Source: Xestospongia muta | Lineage: Eukaryota; Porifera; Demospongiae; Haplosclerida; Petrosiidae | Assembly: GCA_963693285.1 (NCBI GenBank) | Contig: OY848917.1 | Location: 33,181,245 to 33,245,244, forward strand | Direction of reading: 5' to 3' | Length of the DNA stretch: 64,000 nucleotides | Shown: piece after piece, positions 1 through 11,299 of the stretch | Position numbering within the stretch: position 1 is the stretch's first letter | Layout: each line of letters begins with the position of its first letter | Translations under genes and position numbers: made by a program | The notes under the pieces: model-generated | Told to the model about the DNA's origin: nothing | Database searches by the model: none | What the model saw: the letters and a program-made list of their open reading frames with translations, nothing else

Positions 1-343
1 AACAAACAGGTTAGTAAAAACTCTGTTATCAAAGTGTAAGCAATAGAGTATGTCAACAGTTATTGCAAGTCATGTTCAGTTACATACATACTACTATACT
101 TCATTTTCTTTTTGGCATTATTGTGTAAAAATTGTCAAAATGACAAACACTTTACTTGTGTAGGCATTCTTATCATTAATTTAAAAATAATAATGAATCA
201 TAATTTATAATAATGAATAATAATCCACACCAATATGAATAATTAATTACATCCTAAATTATTGTGTATGCTCTACTTTTGCCTTTTATATTTTATTTTC
301 TAGTGAATAATGATGAATTGTATGAACTAATGATATATCTTAC
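1..343 (-). other. Intron of gene A downstream of the SMB exon
   Basis: AT-rich, with no exon found. It matches the sequence that follows SMB exons elsewhere (about 14105-14430, 15175-15490, 24305-24635), starting with the shared block near base 1. In gene B that block is followed by a further Pro/Thr exon, so gene A probably has more modules left of the window. Confidence 0.55.
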
Positions 344-3300
344 TAGGTATATTAGTTGAAGTAGGTGTTGGATAGCAACCAATATCATCAATATCACTAC
401 AACAATCATTCCAATAGTGACAGTACTCATCACAATAACATCCTTTATGGGAACATGCAGGTGATCGTGACAATTTACAACATCCAGTATAATTGAGATT
501 AAGTGCCAGACATGAACCTAAAATAAACATATAAACAACATGAATTAATTTGTAGTACTCATTTACCAAGTGGAGTAATAGTTGGTGTAGTTGATGGTGT
601 GGTTGTTGTGTCTGCTGGAGTAGCAGCAGTTGGTGTAGTTGATGATGTGATTGCTGTGTCTGCTGGAGTAGCGACAGTTGGTCTAGCTGATGGTTTGATT
701 GCTGTGTCTGCTGGAGTAGCGACAGTTGGTCTAGCTGATGGTTTGATTGCTGTGTCAGCTGGAGTAGCGACAGTTGGTCTAGTTGATGGTTTGATTGCTG
801 TGTCTGCTGGAGTAGGAACAGTTGGTCTAGCTGATGGTTTGATTTCTGTGTCTGCTGGAGTAGGAACAGTTGGTCTAGCTGATGGGTTGATTGCTGTGTC
901 TGCTGGAGTAGCAAGAGTTGGTCTAGCTGATGGGTTGATTGCTGTGTCTGCTGGAGTAGGAACAGTTGGTCTAGCTGATGGGTTGATTGCTGTGTCTGCT
1001 GGAGTAGGAACAGTTGGTCTAGCTGATGGGTTGATTTCTGTGTCTGCTGGAGTAGGAACAGTTGGTCTAGCTGATGGGTTGATTGCTGTGTCTGCTGGAG
1101 TAGGAACAGTTGGTCTAGCTGATGGTTTGATTGCTGTGTCTGCTGGAGTAGCAAGAGTTGGTCTAGCTGATGGTTTGATTGCTGTGTCTGCTGGAGTAGC
1201 AAGAGTTGGTCTAGCTGATGGTTTGATTGCTGTGTCTGCTGGAGTAGGAACAGTTGGTCTAGCTGATGGTTTGATTGCTGTGTCTGCTGGAGTAGCAAGA
1301 GTTGGTCTAGCTGATGGGTTGATTGCTGTGTCTGCTGGAGTAGGAACAGTTGGTCTAGCTGATGGGTTGATTGCTGTGTCTGCTGGAGTAGCAAGAGTTG
1401 GTCTAGCTGATGGGTTGATTGCTGTGTCTGCTGGAGTAGGAACAGTTGGTCTAGCTGATGGTTTGATTGCTGTGTCTGCTGGAGTAGCAAGAGTTGGTCT
1501 AGCTGATGGTTTGATTGCTGTGTCTGCTGGAGTAGCAAGAGTTGGTCTAGCTGATGGTTTGATTGCTGTGTCTGCTGGAGTAGCAAGAGTTGGTCTAGCT
1601 GATGGTTTGATTGCTGTGTCTGCTGGAGTAGCAAGAGTTGGTCTAGCTGATGGTTTGATTGCTGTGTCTGCTGGAGTAGGAACAGTTGGTCTAGCTGATG
1701 GTTTGATTGCTGTGTCTGCTGGAGTAGGAACAGTTGGTCTAGCTGATGGTTTGATTGCTGTGTCTGCTGGAGTAGGAACAGTTGGTCTAGCTGATGGTTT
1801 GATTGCTGTGTCTGCTGGAGTAGCAAGAGTTGGTCTAGCTGATGGTTTGATTGCTGTGTCTGCTGGAGTAGCAAGAGTTGGTCTAGCTGATGGTTTGATT
1901 GCTGTGTCTGCTGGAGTAGCAAGAGTTGGTCTAGCTGATGGTTTGATTGCTGTGTCTGCTGGAGTAGCAAGAGTTGGTCTAGCTGATGGGTTGATTGCTG
2001 TGTCTGCTGGAGTAGGAACAGTTGGTCTAGCTGATGGGTTGATTGCTGTGTCTGCTGGAGTAGGAACAGTTGGTGTAGCTGATGGGTTGATTGCTGTGTC
2101 TGCTGGAGTAGGAACAGTTGGTGTAGCTGATGGTTTGATTGCTGTGTCTGCTGGAGTAGGAACAGTTGGTGTAGCTGATGGTTTGATTGCTGTGTCTGCT
2201 GGAGTAGGAACAGTTGGTGTAGCTGATGGTTTGATTGCTGTGTCTGCTGGAGTAGGAACAGTTGTTGTAGCTGATGGTTTGATTGCTGTGTCTGCTGGAG
2301 TAGGAACAGTTGTTGTAGCTGATGGTTTGATTGCTGTGTCTGCTGGAGTAGGAACAGTTGGTGTAGCTGATGGTTTGATTGCTGTGTCTGCTGGAGTAGA
2401 AACAGTTGGTGTAGCTGATGGTTTGATTGCTGTGTCTGCTGGAGTAGGAACAGTTGGTCTAGCTGATGGTTTGATTGCTGTGTCTGCTGGAGTAGGAACA
2501 GTTGGTCTAGCTGATGGTTTGATTGCTGTGTCTGCTGGAGTAGGAACAGTTGGTCTAGCTGATGGTTTGATTGCTGTGTCTGCTGGAGTAGGAACAGTTG
2601 GTGTAGTTGATGGTTTGATTGTTATGTCTACATTGGAATGATAATAAAAATTAATGAAAATTGTTATATCATGCAAACTATTAATTATTATCACATCAAT
2701 AATTGTATATTATTACTAACTAATATATATATACTCCTAAAAAAATTTACAAATCAGAAATATCAACCATTATAATGCCATTAAAACACTAAATTATATT
2801 TGCTGTTGATAATGACTTCAAATCATTTCTTGAAGTTTTCATGTGGTGGCAAACTAACATCACTTAGCTACCTTGCTAAATCAGAATTATTTCAAAGCAA
2901 GAAACTTAGGATTTTGTTTTCATTTGAATTTCTGCTTTGTTTTGAACAATCATTATCAGTAGATAATTTTGTAACAACCAAAAGTATTATTGAATGGGAA
3001 TAGCATGTACTCTAAGATTCTCTCTACCTCCTAGATAAAAGCCAAACACTGTAAAAATTGATTGGTTGTATTAACTAATACATGGCTATACAGGTTGTAT
3101 ATGAAAAATGTAAACATAATACTATATTTGATTACTGATGTACTATGAGATTAATGGTTTTAATACAAACAGGAGGAGATGATGTATCTGAAGTAACAAA
3201 GTCAATTAAGTCAAAATAACACCTTTTTATACCTTCATATCCATAGGGAATCATGCTCAGTCCTCCAGTATATGTATAGCCAACAAAAAATAATGAACCA

Positions 3301-5661
3301 AATATCAGTGGACAGAGTCTGGCATTTAGATCTTCATAATTGATATTGTAAATATTACTTGAAAGGGAATAACCAGCCAATACATAACCAACTACACTAC
3401 TACCATTGTCACTATTAATTGTAGTCCATGTTTCAGAACCAAGTGATACACCGTTTAATAGTACTTGGGAAGAATTGAAGTCTGACGAAATAACAGCTAA
3501 GTTCATATATTTTGTAGACGACAAAATATTGATAGCAGGAAATACAGTACTAGTCACATAATGTTGGAATGGAGGAACAATCACTACAGCAGGATCACTA
3601 GCAATAAAACCTCCAACCAGATTAAAAAGTTGTCCCAAAGAAAACTGTGCTACAAGAATGGGATTATTTGCATAAATATGACAAATCTTTCGACCATTGA
3701 TCAGTTGTGATGCTGTTGCATCTTTCTGTAGTGATGATATCTTATATTTGATCTTTGATTGACAAGATATAATTATGTTAGTATTTTGTTGAGAGCTGAC
3801 AAACTTCAATAGATAGCCTGACTTATAAGTAGAGAAAGGACTTATAAGGAATGAATTACCCCAAGATGCTGATGGAGGTATCTGCTCACCAAGAAAGTCA
3901 GCACCAGCTGTTCCTTGTGTTGGTATTTCACCACATGTGTGTCCTGAGTAGACAGCAATTGGTTTGTTTGAAACAACTTTTGAACCAGTTAGATCATTTG
4001 TTGAGTCAATTAAAAATGTTTGGAGATAGCCCAGTTGAATAGTTACAGAATTTCCTCCTGTTATCGTGATATTAGTTCCAGTGGGGCTCAGATCATAAGG
4101 GATAGTTATGTTAACTGTAGGAGTTATAGTAATAATAGTATCATTGTTGGCAGATACAAGGAGGAGAGTACTAAATGAATCAACAATATTACTACCAGTG
4201 GAAATGGCATAGTAAACATATTCATTGACAGGATATCCCCAGGTAGGATAACTCTGATAGACACCTGCTGTTTGACTACCACCACCATTACCAACAACAA
4301 AGACTGATATTTTGCTACATGATCCTGTAGACACTATGATACCTTTCTCTCGGTCGGTCCTATGATCAACAGTATTACTCAAATCTAAAATGACAGTTGT
4401 TGACGTATTAGAAGTAACTGATCCACTTGATATAATTCCTGCTAAGTTTTTGACTGTAAAATTGACTGGTTCATTTTCTGTAGTAGTAATAATAAGTGAA
4501 AGATTCTTTTTGTCTTTAAAAGGTAATGCTCCAATAATATGAGAACTTGCTGATGTACTCCAGCCATCTAAGTATGATATTATGCCATTACTTATAATTA
4601 TTTTATTATAACCTACATTAATTACTAGATAATTAAATGCAAATTATAGTTGAGAATATAATTTTAAGGTTATTCAAAGTCACAATACAATATGTGTATA
4701 TGAGGTCATATTAGGAAATATACTGTACAGTGAAAACATACAAGTACTTCAATACTTAGTGTATACAGTAATGTTATTATATAGTAGTCACTGGGCAGTG
4801 GTTACTACTGTTGATGTTATGTTAGGTCACTATCATCTAATCAATTCATATTCTACTATAGACGCATGTTTTAAAGTTGCTATAGTAGCATTAAATAGTA
4901 TTAGTGGTCAATGTTAATAGTATTATTGTTATAATAGTAGTAGATAATATACTATAAGCTATCATTTCTGACTACCATAGCTTTTTTAGAGATCACATGA
5001 TCTATGTAGGCCAGTACATAATTTTTTTACAATCATTTTATATGATATTATTGCCAGACTGGAAATAGGTCAAGTTATGTTTTGTTTATCAATAAATTTT
5101 ATGAGAGAATTTATACCTAACAAGATAAAAATAAAATTCTATTATTGTATTATCTTTAATAAGAGTCACAGCACCTACTTCAACTATAATACTTATGTCA
5201 AAATGTAACACCACCCATTTTTATTACCTATCATTTGTTTACTTATGTATTAATTGGTATACATTTAGTTATAACCAGGTATATCTACCTTCAACTGTTA
5301 TGAGAATACTTGAGTTCTCAGTTGCTGAGTTGGTATAGATTACTTTACAGATATATGTTCCACTGTCAGACTGAGTCACTTTAGTTAAATTCAATAGTAG
5401 AGGACTTGAATTTGAAGTAGATATAACAGCTCCATTAATATCTAACCATTGATAGGAGAGAACATTACCACTACCTTCACATTTAGCTAATAGATCATTG
5501 CCGTGTAATACTATAACTGATCCTGATGGTGTTATCACTGGACGACCTAGTACAAATGATAATCCAGTTATAATAATAATAATAGTAATAATTGTATTAC
5601 CTTGTGTTGTTACTAATGTAGACAACAAAACGAGAACTAAGACAACAACAGAGAGAGACAT
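344..5661 (-). CDS. Gene A: secreted Ig / IgGFc-binding-like / mucin / SMB protein (3' end outside window)
   Basis: Four exons join in phase 1: 5661-5289, 4612-3233, 2627-567 and 517-344. Exon 1 encodes a hydrophobic signal peptide (residues about 1-20) and one Ig-like domain with the usual first Cys, Trp (YQWLD) and DSGTYIC motif. Exon 2 (460 codons) resembles the IgGFc-binding N-terminal domain: VVSNKPIAVYSGHTCGEIP, VPPFQHYVTS and a closing YTYTGGLSMIPYGYEG. Exon 3 is a Pro/Thr/Ser-rich mucin-like array of about 687 codons. Exon 4 is a somatomedin B-like domain with the CYCDEYCHYWNDCCSD core. Each internal exon is a multiple of three, and the last ends at a GTAAGA donor, so coding continues left of base 1. 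The product is probably an extracellular, O-glycosylated adhesive or mucus protein. If exon 2 were not spliced at 3233 it would reach a stop at 3132. Domain families are known; the joined model is my inference. Confidence 0.72.
567..2627 (-). repeat. 48-bp coding minisatellite, about 43 units (mucin-like exon of gene A)
   Basis: Units of 48 bp encode the 16-residue repeat PTVPTPADTAIKPSAR. Variants include LATPADTAIKPSAR, TEINPSAR and TAINPSAR. Because 48 is divisible by three, several frames on both strands stay open across the array. The real frame is fixed by phase-1 splicing to the IgGFc-like exon (join at 3233/2627) and to the SMB exon (join at 567/517). The variants are mosaic rather than random along the array, as expected from unequal exchange and gene conversion. 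The repeat is Thr/Ser/Pro-rich, typical of O-glycosylated stalks. Confidence 0.9.
2628..3232 (-). other. Intron of gene A, made of family-wide intron repeats
   Basis: No exon is needed here. Bases about 2800-3000 (gataatgacttcaaatcatt onward, with a following block rich in ttgtaacaaccaaaagtatt) recur upstream of the Pro/Thr exons of genes C, D, E and F (about 25.3, 33.45-34.25, 42.85 and 48.25 kb). Bases about 3050-3140 are a partial copy of the ACTGTAAAAATTGATTGGTT inverted-repeat element. Confidence 0.6.
4613..5288. other. AT-rich intron 1 of gene A
   Basis: This lies between the Ig exon and the IgGFc-like exon. I see no further exon and no known repeat in it. Confidence 0.5.
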
Positions 5662-6589
5662 ATGGCTTGTTTACAGTACTTGTCTAATCGACTAAAGAAA
5701 ATATAAAGCCTTACAAGACCATTAGTTTATTAATAATGTAGAGTGACTAGTTATTAATTTTAATGATGTGGACCACACGTTGACCAATAGCCCAGTTATT
5801 TGTCTTTAAAAATAAAGACGCTACAAGAACGATATGACTCATTAAAGCAATTAACTGAATAAAAGGGCAAAAGTTTACTTTATTAGATTAATAACAGTTT
5901 AACAATTTTGTTATAAAGTGTCAAGGTCAAACCAGTTCATCTAGGAATTAAACAATGAAAAGAGTGATACACTTCTCTTGAAAACAACTGTGGCTAGTCC
6001 TCCTCCTACATTTGTATTGTAATAATGATAACATCTTATTTATACTCATCAATTTAATCAATTCATAGAGATTTGGTTGCATGTATCCCTACAACATGTA
6101 TCATTTTGTTTAATAATATAATTGCATATAATTGACAATTTATGTAATTCAACAAATGATTTAGGTAAGTACAGTGTGTATATAAGGTATGATGCATTCC
6201 ACGCAAACGGTCTTAGCCCAGCATTATATTTTGTCGAAGATTAAACAAAGTCCTTACAATTCCAACAATTAGTTACATATGAACAGTCAATTCTATAGTA
6301 TATTATAATTATCAATCTAAACAATATGGTCATTTCTTTGTATCAAATACTTTTGCCACATGTAACCTTTAGATTTACACAGACCATTTTGTATAAATTA
6401 GTTAAATAAATCAGTTTTACAATAATTAAATATTAATTGTAAATCAATACTACTACCAGTAAAACAATATGTTCAACTAAAGTTTGTAAAATACTAGCTA
6501 CTTCAAATTGCTACAAATAACAATATATAACAATATATATATTATGAAAACAAGACAATACTATAAAAACTGATCAATTTCGGCATGTT
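5662..6589. other. Intergenic, upstream of gene A
   Basis: Strongly AT-rich, without a supported gene. It contains the presumed promoter of gene A, but no motif there is distinctive enough to annotate. Confidence 0.5.
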
Positions 6590-7275
6590 AACTAAAATAG
6601 CTAAACTAATTTTTTTTTCATTGATTCTGTTCCTCTTTCTTTCGTTGCAGTTTTTCCTTAATATCATCAGGAAAGAACTTAGCGAATGTTGTCTCGGATA
6701 ATGTGCCACTTTTCATCATCTATTCTCTACAATCAAGACATCTACAGGAGAGCTTGGAGACTTTTGTTTAGAATATTAAAGAAATTCACTATTGTGAAAA
6801 CTGGATTTTTCCAAAGAAGTTCCTCCAGAATTATCTGCTCCATCATCACATTGTTCTTTGCTTAGGAGAAAATTTTGATAAAGAAAATTGACTGACATTT
6901 TTGCCTGTGACATTAAGAACCCAATGTTTCCAAGTGCTTTTTACACGAAGACAGTGCATTATAAAAATAAAAAGACCATGAAAGGAAGTGATGATCACAA
7001 ACAATGCAGCAAACAAGTCTCATACTGTCTTATTAGTATAGATATCTTGAGTAGCAAACAGTCCAATACTCCATCCAAAACCAAAAAATATTGACAATGT
7101 TGTAAATATAACAAGCTGTTGGCAAACAAAAGATTTTTTGCCTTTATCATCCTTAGATTTAACATCCTTTCAATTATAGAGTAAACGTTTTTATATGAGA
7201 GAAAGAAATATGATGGTAAACACCACCCAATTAAAGATATAGATGATCAGAAATGGCACTACCATACCAACATAA
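6590..7275 (-). pseudogene. Adhesion GPCR remnant (TM5-TM7 and tail), copy 1
   Basis: Read on the minus strand from about 7270 leftwards. The translation gives a TM5-like MVVPFLIIYIFNWVVF, then stops and frameshifts. It then shows DDKGKKSFVCQQLVIFTTLS, GFGWSIGLFATQDI and FAALFVIITSFHGLFIFIMH, followed by CLRVK and WKHWVLNVTGK. This TM6-TM7 pattern, with the FHGLFIFIMHC signature before the tail, is typical of adhesion (class B2) GPCRs. Several in-frame stops make it non-functional as read. The extracellular part and TM1-TM4 are absent. A better-preserved tail lies in the paralogous copy at 8.8-9.5 kb. Confidence 0.72.
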
Positions 7276-7295
7276 TATGGAACATTAAAAGCACT

Positions 7296-7679
7296 TCTAA
7301 TCCAGATAGTTATGATATCAATGGAACCATTGAAGGTAGTACTGAGGAATGTTCCTTTACTGATAGCACAAATTTTTGTGAGTTCGTGTATTTTTTTGGT
7401 TTATCAACTCAACAAAGGGAACAAATCTATGAGGTTTTTGCACCACATAATTGTCTCCTTATACCTGTATGGGCTATTGCACTGTTAGTGTTGGTGGGGT
7501 TGGTGGTTATAGGGATAATCGTCATGGTGATTATCAAACTTCTAATCATGTATCTTGACTATCTAGAATACAAATCATTTCAAAAAGAAGTCAATGAAGC
7601 TGATTTCTCTAAAAACAGTAATCCTATTTACCACGCCCCGACTGTTACTCATAATAATGTGGCATATGGTAATGAGTGA
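7296..7679 (+). pseudogene. Orphan beta-integrin C-terminus with transmembrane helix and NPxY tail
   Basis: Continuous frame of about 127 codons homologous to the end of the integrin-like gene at 52.6 kb, from SNPDSYDINGTIEGSTEECS onward. It has a membrane-proximal stalk, a TM helix (LLIPVWAIALLVLVGLVVIG) and a cytoplasmic tail carrying NPIY and NVAY. These are the membrane-proximal and distal NPxY-type motifs that bind talin and kindlin in true beta integrins. Nothing upstream encodes the PSI, I-like or EGF parts; homology to the 52.6-kb locus starts abruptly at about 7296. It is either a relic or a 3' exon of a gene whose body is elsewhere. It preserves the tail that the 52.6-kb copy has lost. 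Confidence 0.75.
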
Positions 7680-8590
7680 GCTCACAGTTACCATGGTTAC
7701 AACTTGCTTTAAAATAAATTTGTGTAATATAAAAGTGCTTAATATGCATGCATGTAGTAGGATTTTTCATAGATGTATTTTTGTACAAGTAGTTTTTAGT
7801 TTGTATGAGTACTGACAGCAAATTTTTATGAATAAAATTTGACTTAAATAATTTTTGTGTGTTTAAAATTTATTTTCATGCACTTACAACTACAACATAT
7901 GGAAGCCATTTAGAAATATCTATGAGGCTAATGTGACTGTGAACTACTCATACTAGTGATATATGATCCTTGAATTCACAAAGGTAATTCATTATTATAA
8001 ACCACTAATACTATTAACTGTAATGATAATTGCATTACTTACAATAAACCTACTCAACATCTGATTACATGTATACAGACTTCCTTTCAATACCAAAACT
8101 TAATTGAAACTTTATCATCACTTCCTGGTATGAGCAAGCTTCATTTGAGAATACCTTTGGCAAATTAGAAGAGTAACTAGTAGAACTAGTAATGGATTAT
8201 TCTGAGCATGTTATAAATGTGTTAAACAATTCTATCATAGTTCATTGTATTTCTAAATCTTTAGTCAATTCATGAACCAACATTCATTTTCACAAAAATT
8301 TATATGATTAATGAAGATATTGTTTATTTTTAAGAATAATAATTATTGGATTCACTTTCTTAACAACTTTGGGATCATCAAATGATGTGAATAGTCCATA
8401 GTATATGATACTAATGTGATAGATGGAAAAAATCTAAGCAAATTACAAAATGTAATGATCCCATGTTTGAATCAAAAGATTGAGTTATTTCAAAATATTG
8501 CTACTACTCATGCAACTATTATCATTTATGATATCTTATTTGATCCCATTTTTATCTCTCTGCTAGATGTCCTCATTGCTTAGTTATTAT
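7680..8590. repeat. 3' flank of the integrin, duplicated at about 54.78-55.68 kb
   Basis: Diverged but collinear with the sequence after the 52.6-kb integrin, for example the ttaccatggttacaacttgc block and a following polyadenylation-like aataaaattt. It shows that the 7.3-kb tail arose from a segmental copy extending about 0.9 kb past the stop codon. Confidence 0.65.
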
Positions 8591-8823
8591 TAATAAACAC
8601 ATCAAGTTTTTATTAGTTATTAATAGCAAAATTAATAAAAGTGATGATACAACAAGTGGGTGGTAACATGCAGCCATCACTAATTTGCATGAACTTAGAC
8701 TAACAGAGAAATTGTATAATGTACATGGATCAAAATGATTAACTCAAGAAATAAAACCTTATAATAAAGCATTATTGCTGAAGAAACTGATCATAATGTG
8801 AAACTTAGACACATTAAATTGAG

Positions 8824-9510
8824 CTAATTTTTGCTGATTCTGTTCCTCTTCTCTTTGGAGTTGTACTTTTCATCCACATCATCAGGAAAGGACATAGTGA
8901 ACGTTGCTTCAAATAAAGAACCACTTTTACTCTCCACATCTCTATTCTCTACAGTTAAGATTTTTACAGGAAAGCTTGTAGCCTTTTGTTTACCATTGTC
9001 ATTTATAGATTTTCTCAAAACGTGCCTCCAGAATTCTGTTCCAATATTGTATTGCTTTTGGTGCTCAAGACAAAATAATAAATTGATTGATATCTTTGCC
9101 TGTGACATTAAAAACCTATTGTTTCCAAGTGTTTCTTACTTCCTTTGAACAAAGACAGTGCATTACGAAAATGAAAATACCATGAAAGGCAGTGATGATC
9201 ACAAACAATCCAGCAAACAAGTCTCATACTGTCTTATTAGTATAGATATCTTGAGTAACAAACAGTCCAATATATATATTCATCCCAAACCAAAGAAAAT
9301 TGACAATGTTGTAATTGATTATAACAAGCTGTTGTCAAACAAAAGATTTTTTGCCTTTATAATCCTTTGATATGAAATTCTTCAAATTTGATTGCAAGTT
9401 TGTTTGGATTAGAGAAACCAATATGAACAAAATAAGATGGTAAACACCACCCAATTAAAAATATAGGTGATCAGAAATGGTACCACCATACTAACAAAAT
9501 ATGGTACACT
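8824..9510 (-). pseudogene. Adhesion GPCR remnant (TM5-TM7 and cytoplasmic tail), copy 2
   Basis: Paralogue of 6590-7275, read leftwards. It shows a TM5-like VSMVVPFLITYIFNWVVF and a decayed TM6. TM7 (VIITAFHGIFIFVMHC, then LCSKEVR) is interrupted by stops. An open tail of 94 codons follows at 9108-8824 (MSQAKISINLLFCLEHQKQY onward, ending at a stop). The tail is the longest intact segment. It faces the integrin tail in convergent orientation. Confidence 0.66.
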
Positions 9511-11290
9511 AAAGCACGACTACTAATACATGAAGTCGGTTTATCACAGTTCCAACACAGAGCTGGCTCAGATTTCTTCACATACTGAGTACTAAGTTGA
9601 GACAACTCTTCAGAAAATAGCAGAATCTTGGTACATTTACTTCGGTGTGTCCATTTCTGTAGCCAATTCGACTGTTTTCATTTTCTGTGCCAGATTACAA
9701 ACCAATTCCAATGATTTGGGCATTTCTTACATTAGTTGGAGCTGTATGGTCGACATGACTAATTACTTGATGATGCTCATAAGGAGTCCACAAAGCCCTT
9801 TCACCAGAGAATTTCACAAAGAGATGCAGCTGATTCTGTGTGCTCTTTTGTAATGAAACTGTCACTCTAACTCATTATTTTGAGAATCATGTATAGCTAT
9901 ATGTTGGCTTACATCTGGTCACATTCAACTGTGTTTGTTGAAAAGATAAATTCTTGGCTTAATAATAAAGATGATAATGCATATGCTTGTATAGATTTAA
10001 GGAAGTGTATGAATGAAGACATCCCAATTGAGTACCAATAGAAAGAACTATCTATGAACTGATGATACGTTTTTGGTCTGATTATAAAAGAGGGAACAGA
10101 TATAGTAACATTTATATGTGTAATGGAGCCTACTTCTTGTATGGGAAGACTTTGTGGTCTTCAGTCTATAATGTGAGAAATAGTTTCATCAGACTCCCAA
10201 AGTCAGACAAAGGGCTTTAAGTTGTTGAATCTGAATCTCCATTAAAACATATTCAGATCCTACAATCAGAATAATGTTGAGTGGTAGAATTATTATGCAA
10301 GATTGCAGATTGAAACTTTCTAGCCTGTAATAAAGAGTCAACCACAATTTACTATAATAAGGACTTAATTATATTTCTTCATTATTCCAATATGAACTGT
10401 GTTTAACTAACACATACTTTCGTATTAATATGAGGATTGATCAACTTAAACTAGTATGGCTGCACAGCAAAGAAATTGAGAGGCTTAACTTTTTTTACAG
10501 CTGAGTATTTGTTAATATTTCACATGTTGATTTAACATGTGTGTGTTAAAATCAGAACATCCAAACATGTTCATTTTTGCATTTTTTGTTGTAAGAAAAC
10601 AGCAAAGAGTCAAAATTAGGAAAACCTACCAAGATATTCCATCAAATAAAACTTTACATCAGTTTTTGTGCACTCACATATATTTCATAATTCTTTTTCT
10701 AATTATTATATGTTCAACTTACTTTATAGTAATAATTGAGTTTGAAATTGTCATCACCCCTTCTGTTATGTTTCAGTTGATATGTAATTGCCGCAATCTT
10801 ATGTCTGTAATAACAAAACGATTGTTTGTTTTTGCGAACCTTACAATACCCAATAACTTATTGAAACATTGATTGTTGCATGTATTTATATCTCTTACTT
10901 TCTTACTCACACAGTGAAAGCTATTAGAGTCACTATACTACTATACTCAGTTGGTTGTAAGTGACTTTTAGATGCTAAATCTTTGGAAACACTGAGTTTA
11001 TAAGCCATACTCACTAGTTTTGTAAGAAAGATGTATTGCTAATTAAATGCATTTACATTGCTAATTCTATTCTAATTTAGTTTATTGCCTATTATAGTCT
11101 GGAACTCAAAACAATGAAAACACTGGATAAAAGAAGCATCCCATGAGAGTAATGCATGTTTACTGAAGACAAGTCAGAAACACTATATAATTATGAAAAA
11201 AGAAGAGCAATTGCAGGATACTCAATCTATTAATGAAGACATCTTTTATATAATCATTATAATTCTATAAGTAGAAAATACGGAGTATAG
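9511..11290. other. No supported gene
   Basis: AT-rich. Short open stretches exist (for example 10537-10872, plus) but have no recognisable domain, no splice context and no paralogue in the window. Around 9.55-10.25 kb, short readable stretches on either strand could be old transposon or gene debris. I cannot name it. Confidence 0.4.
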
Positions 11291-11299
11291 AAATTAAGG

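Noticed and set aside
567..2627. CRISPR-like array
   Set aside because: The units are contiguous with no unique spacers, are protein-coding, and lie in animal DNA.
599..2641. Long plus-strand frame (VSAGVGTVGLADGLIA repeats) and a second minus-strand frame (LLLLQQTQQSNHQLDQ repeats, 327-1970)
   Set aside because: Both are shadows of the 48-bp array, which is open in several frames because 48 is a multiple of three. Only the PTVPTPADTAIKPSAR frame joins by phase-1 splicing to the IgGFc-like and SMB exons and recurs as the stalk frame in the paralogues.
10537..10872. 111-codon plus-strand frame
   Set aside because: No domain, no paralogue in the window, AT-driven composition and no splice or promoter context. 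Treated as chance.
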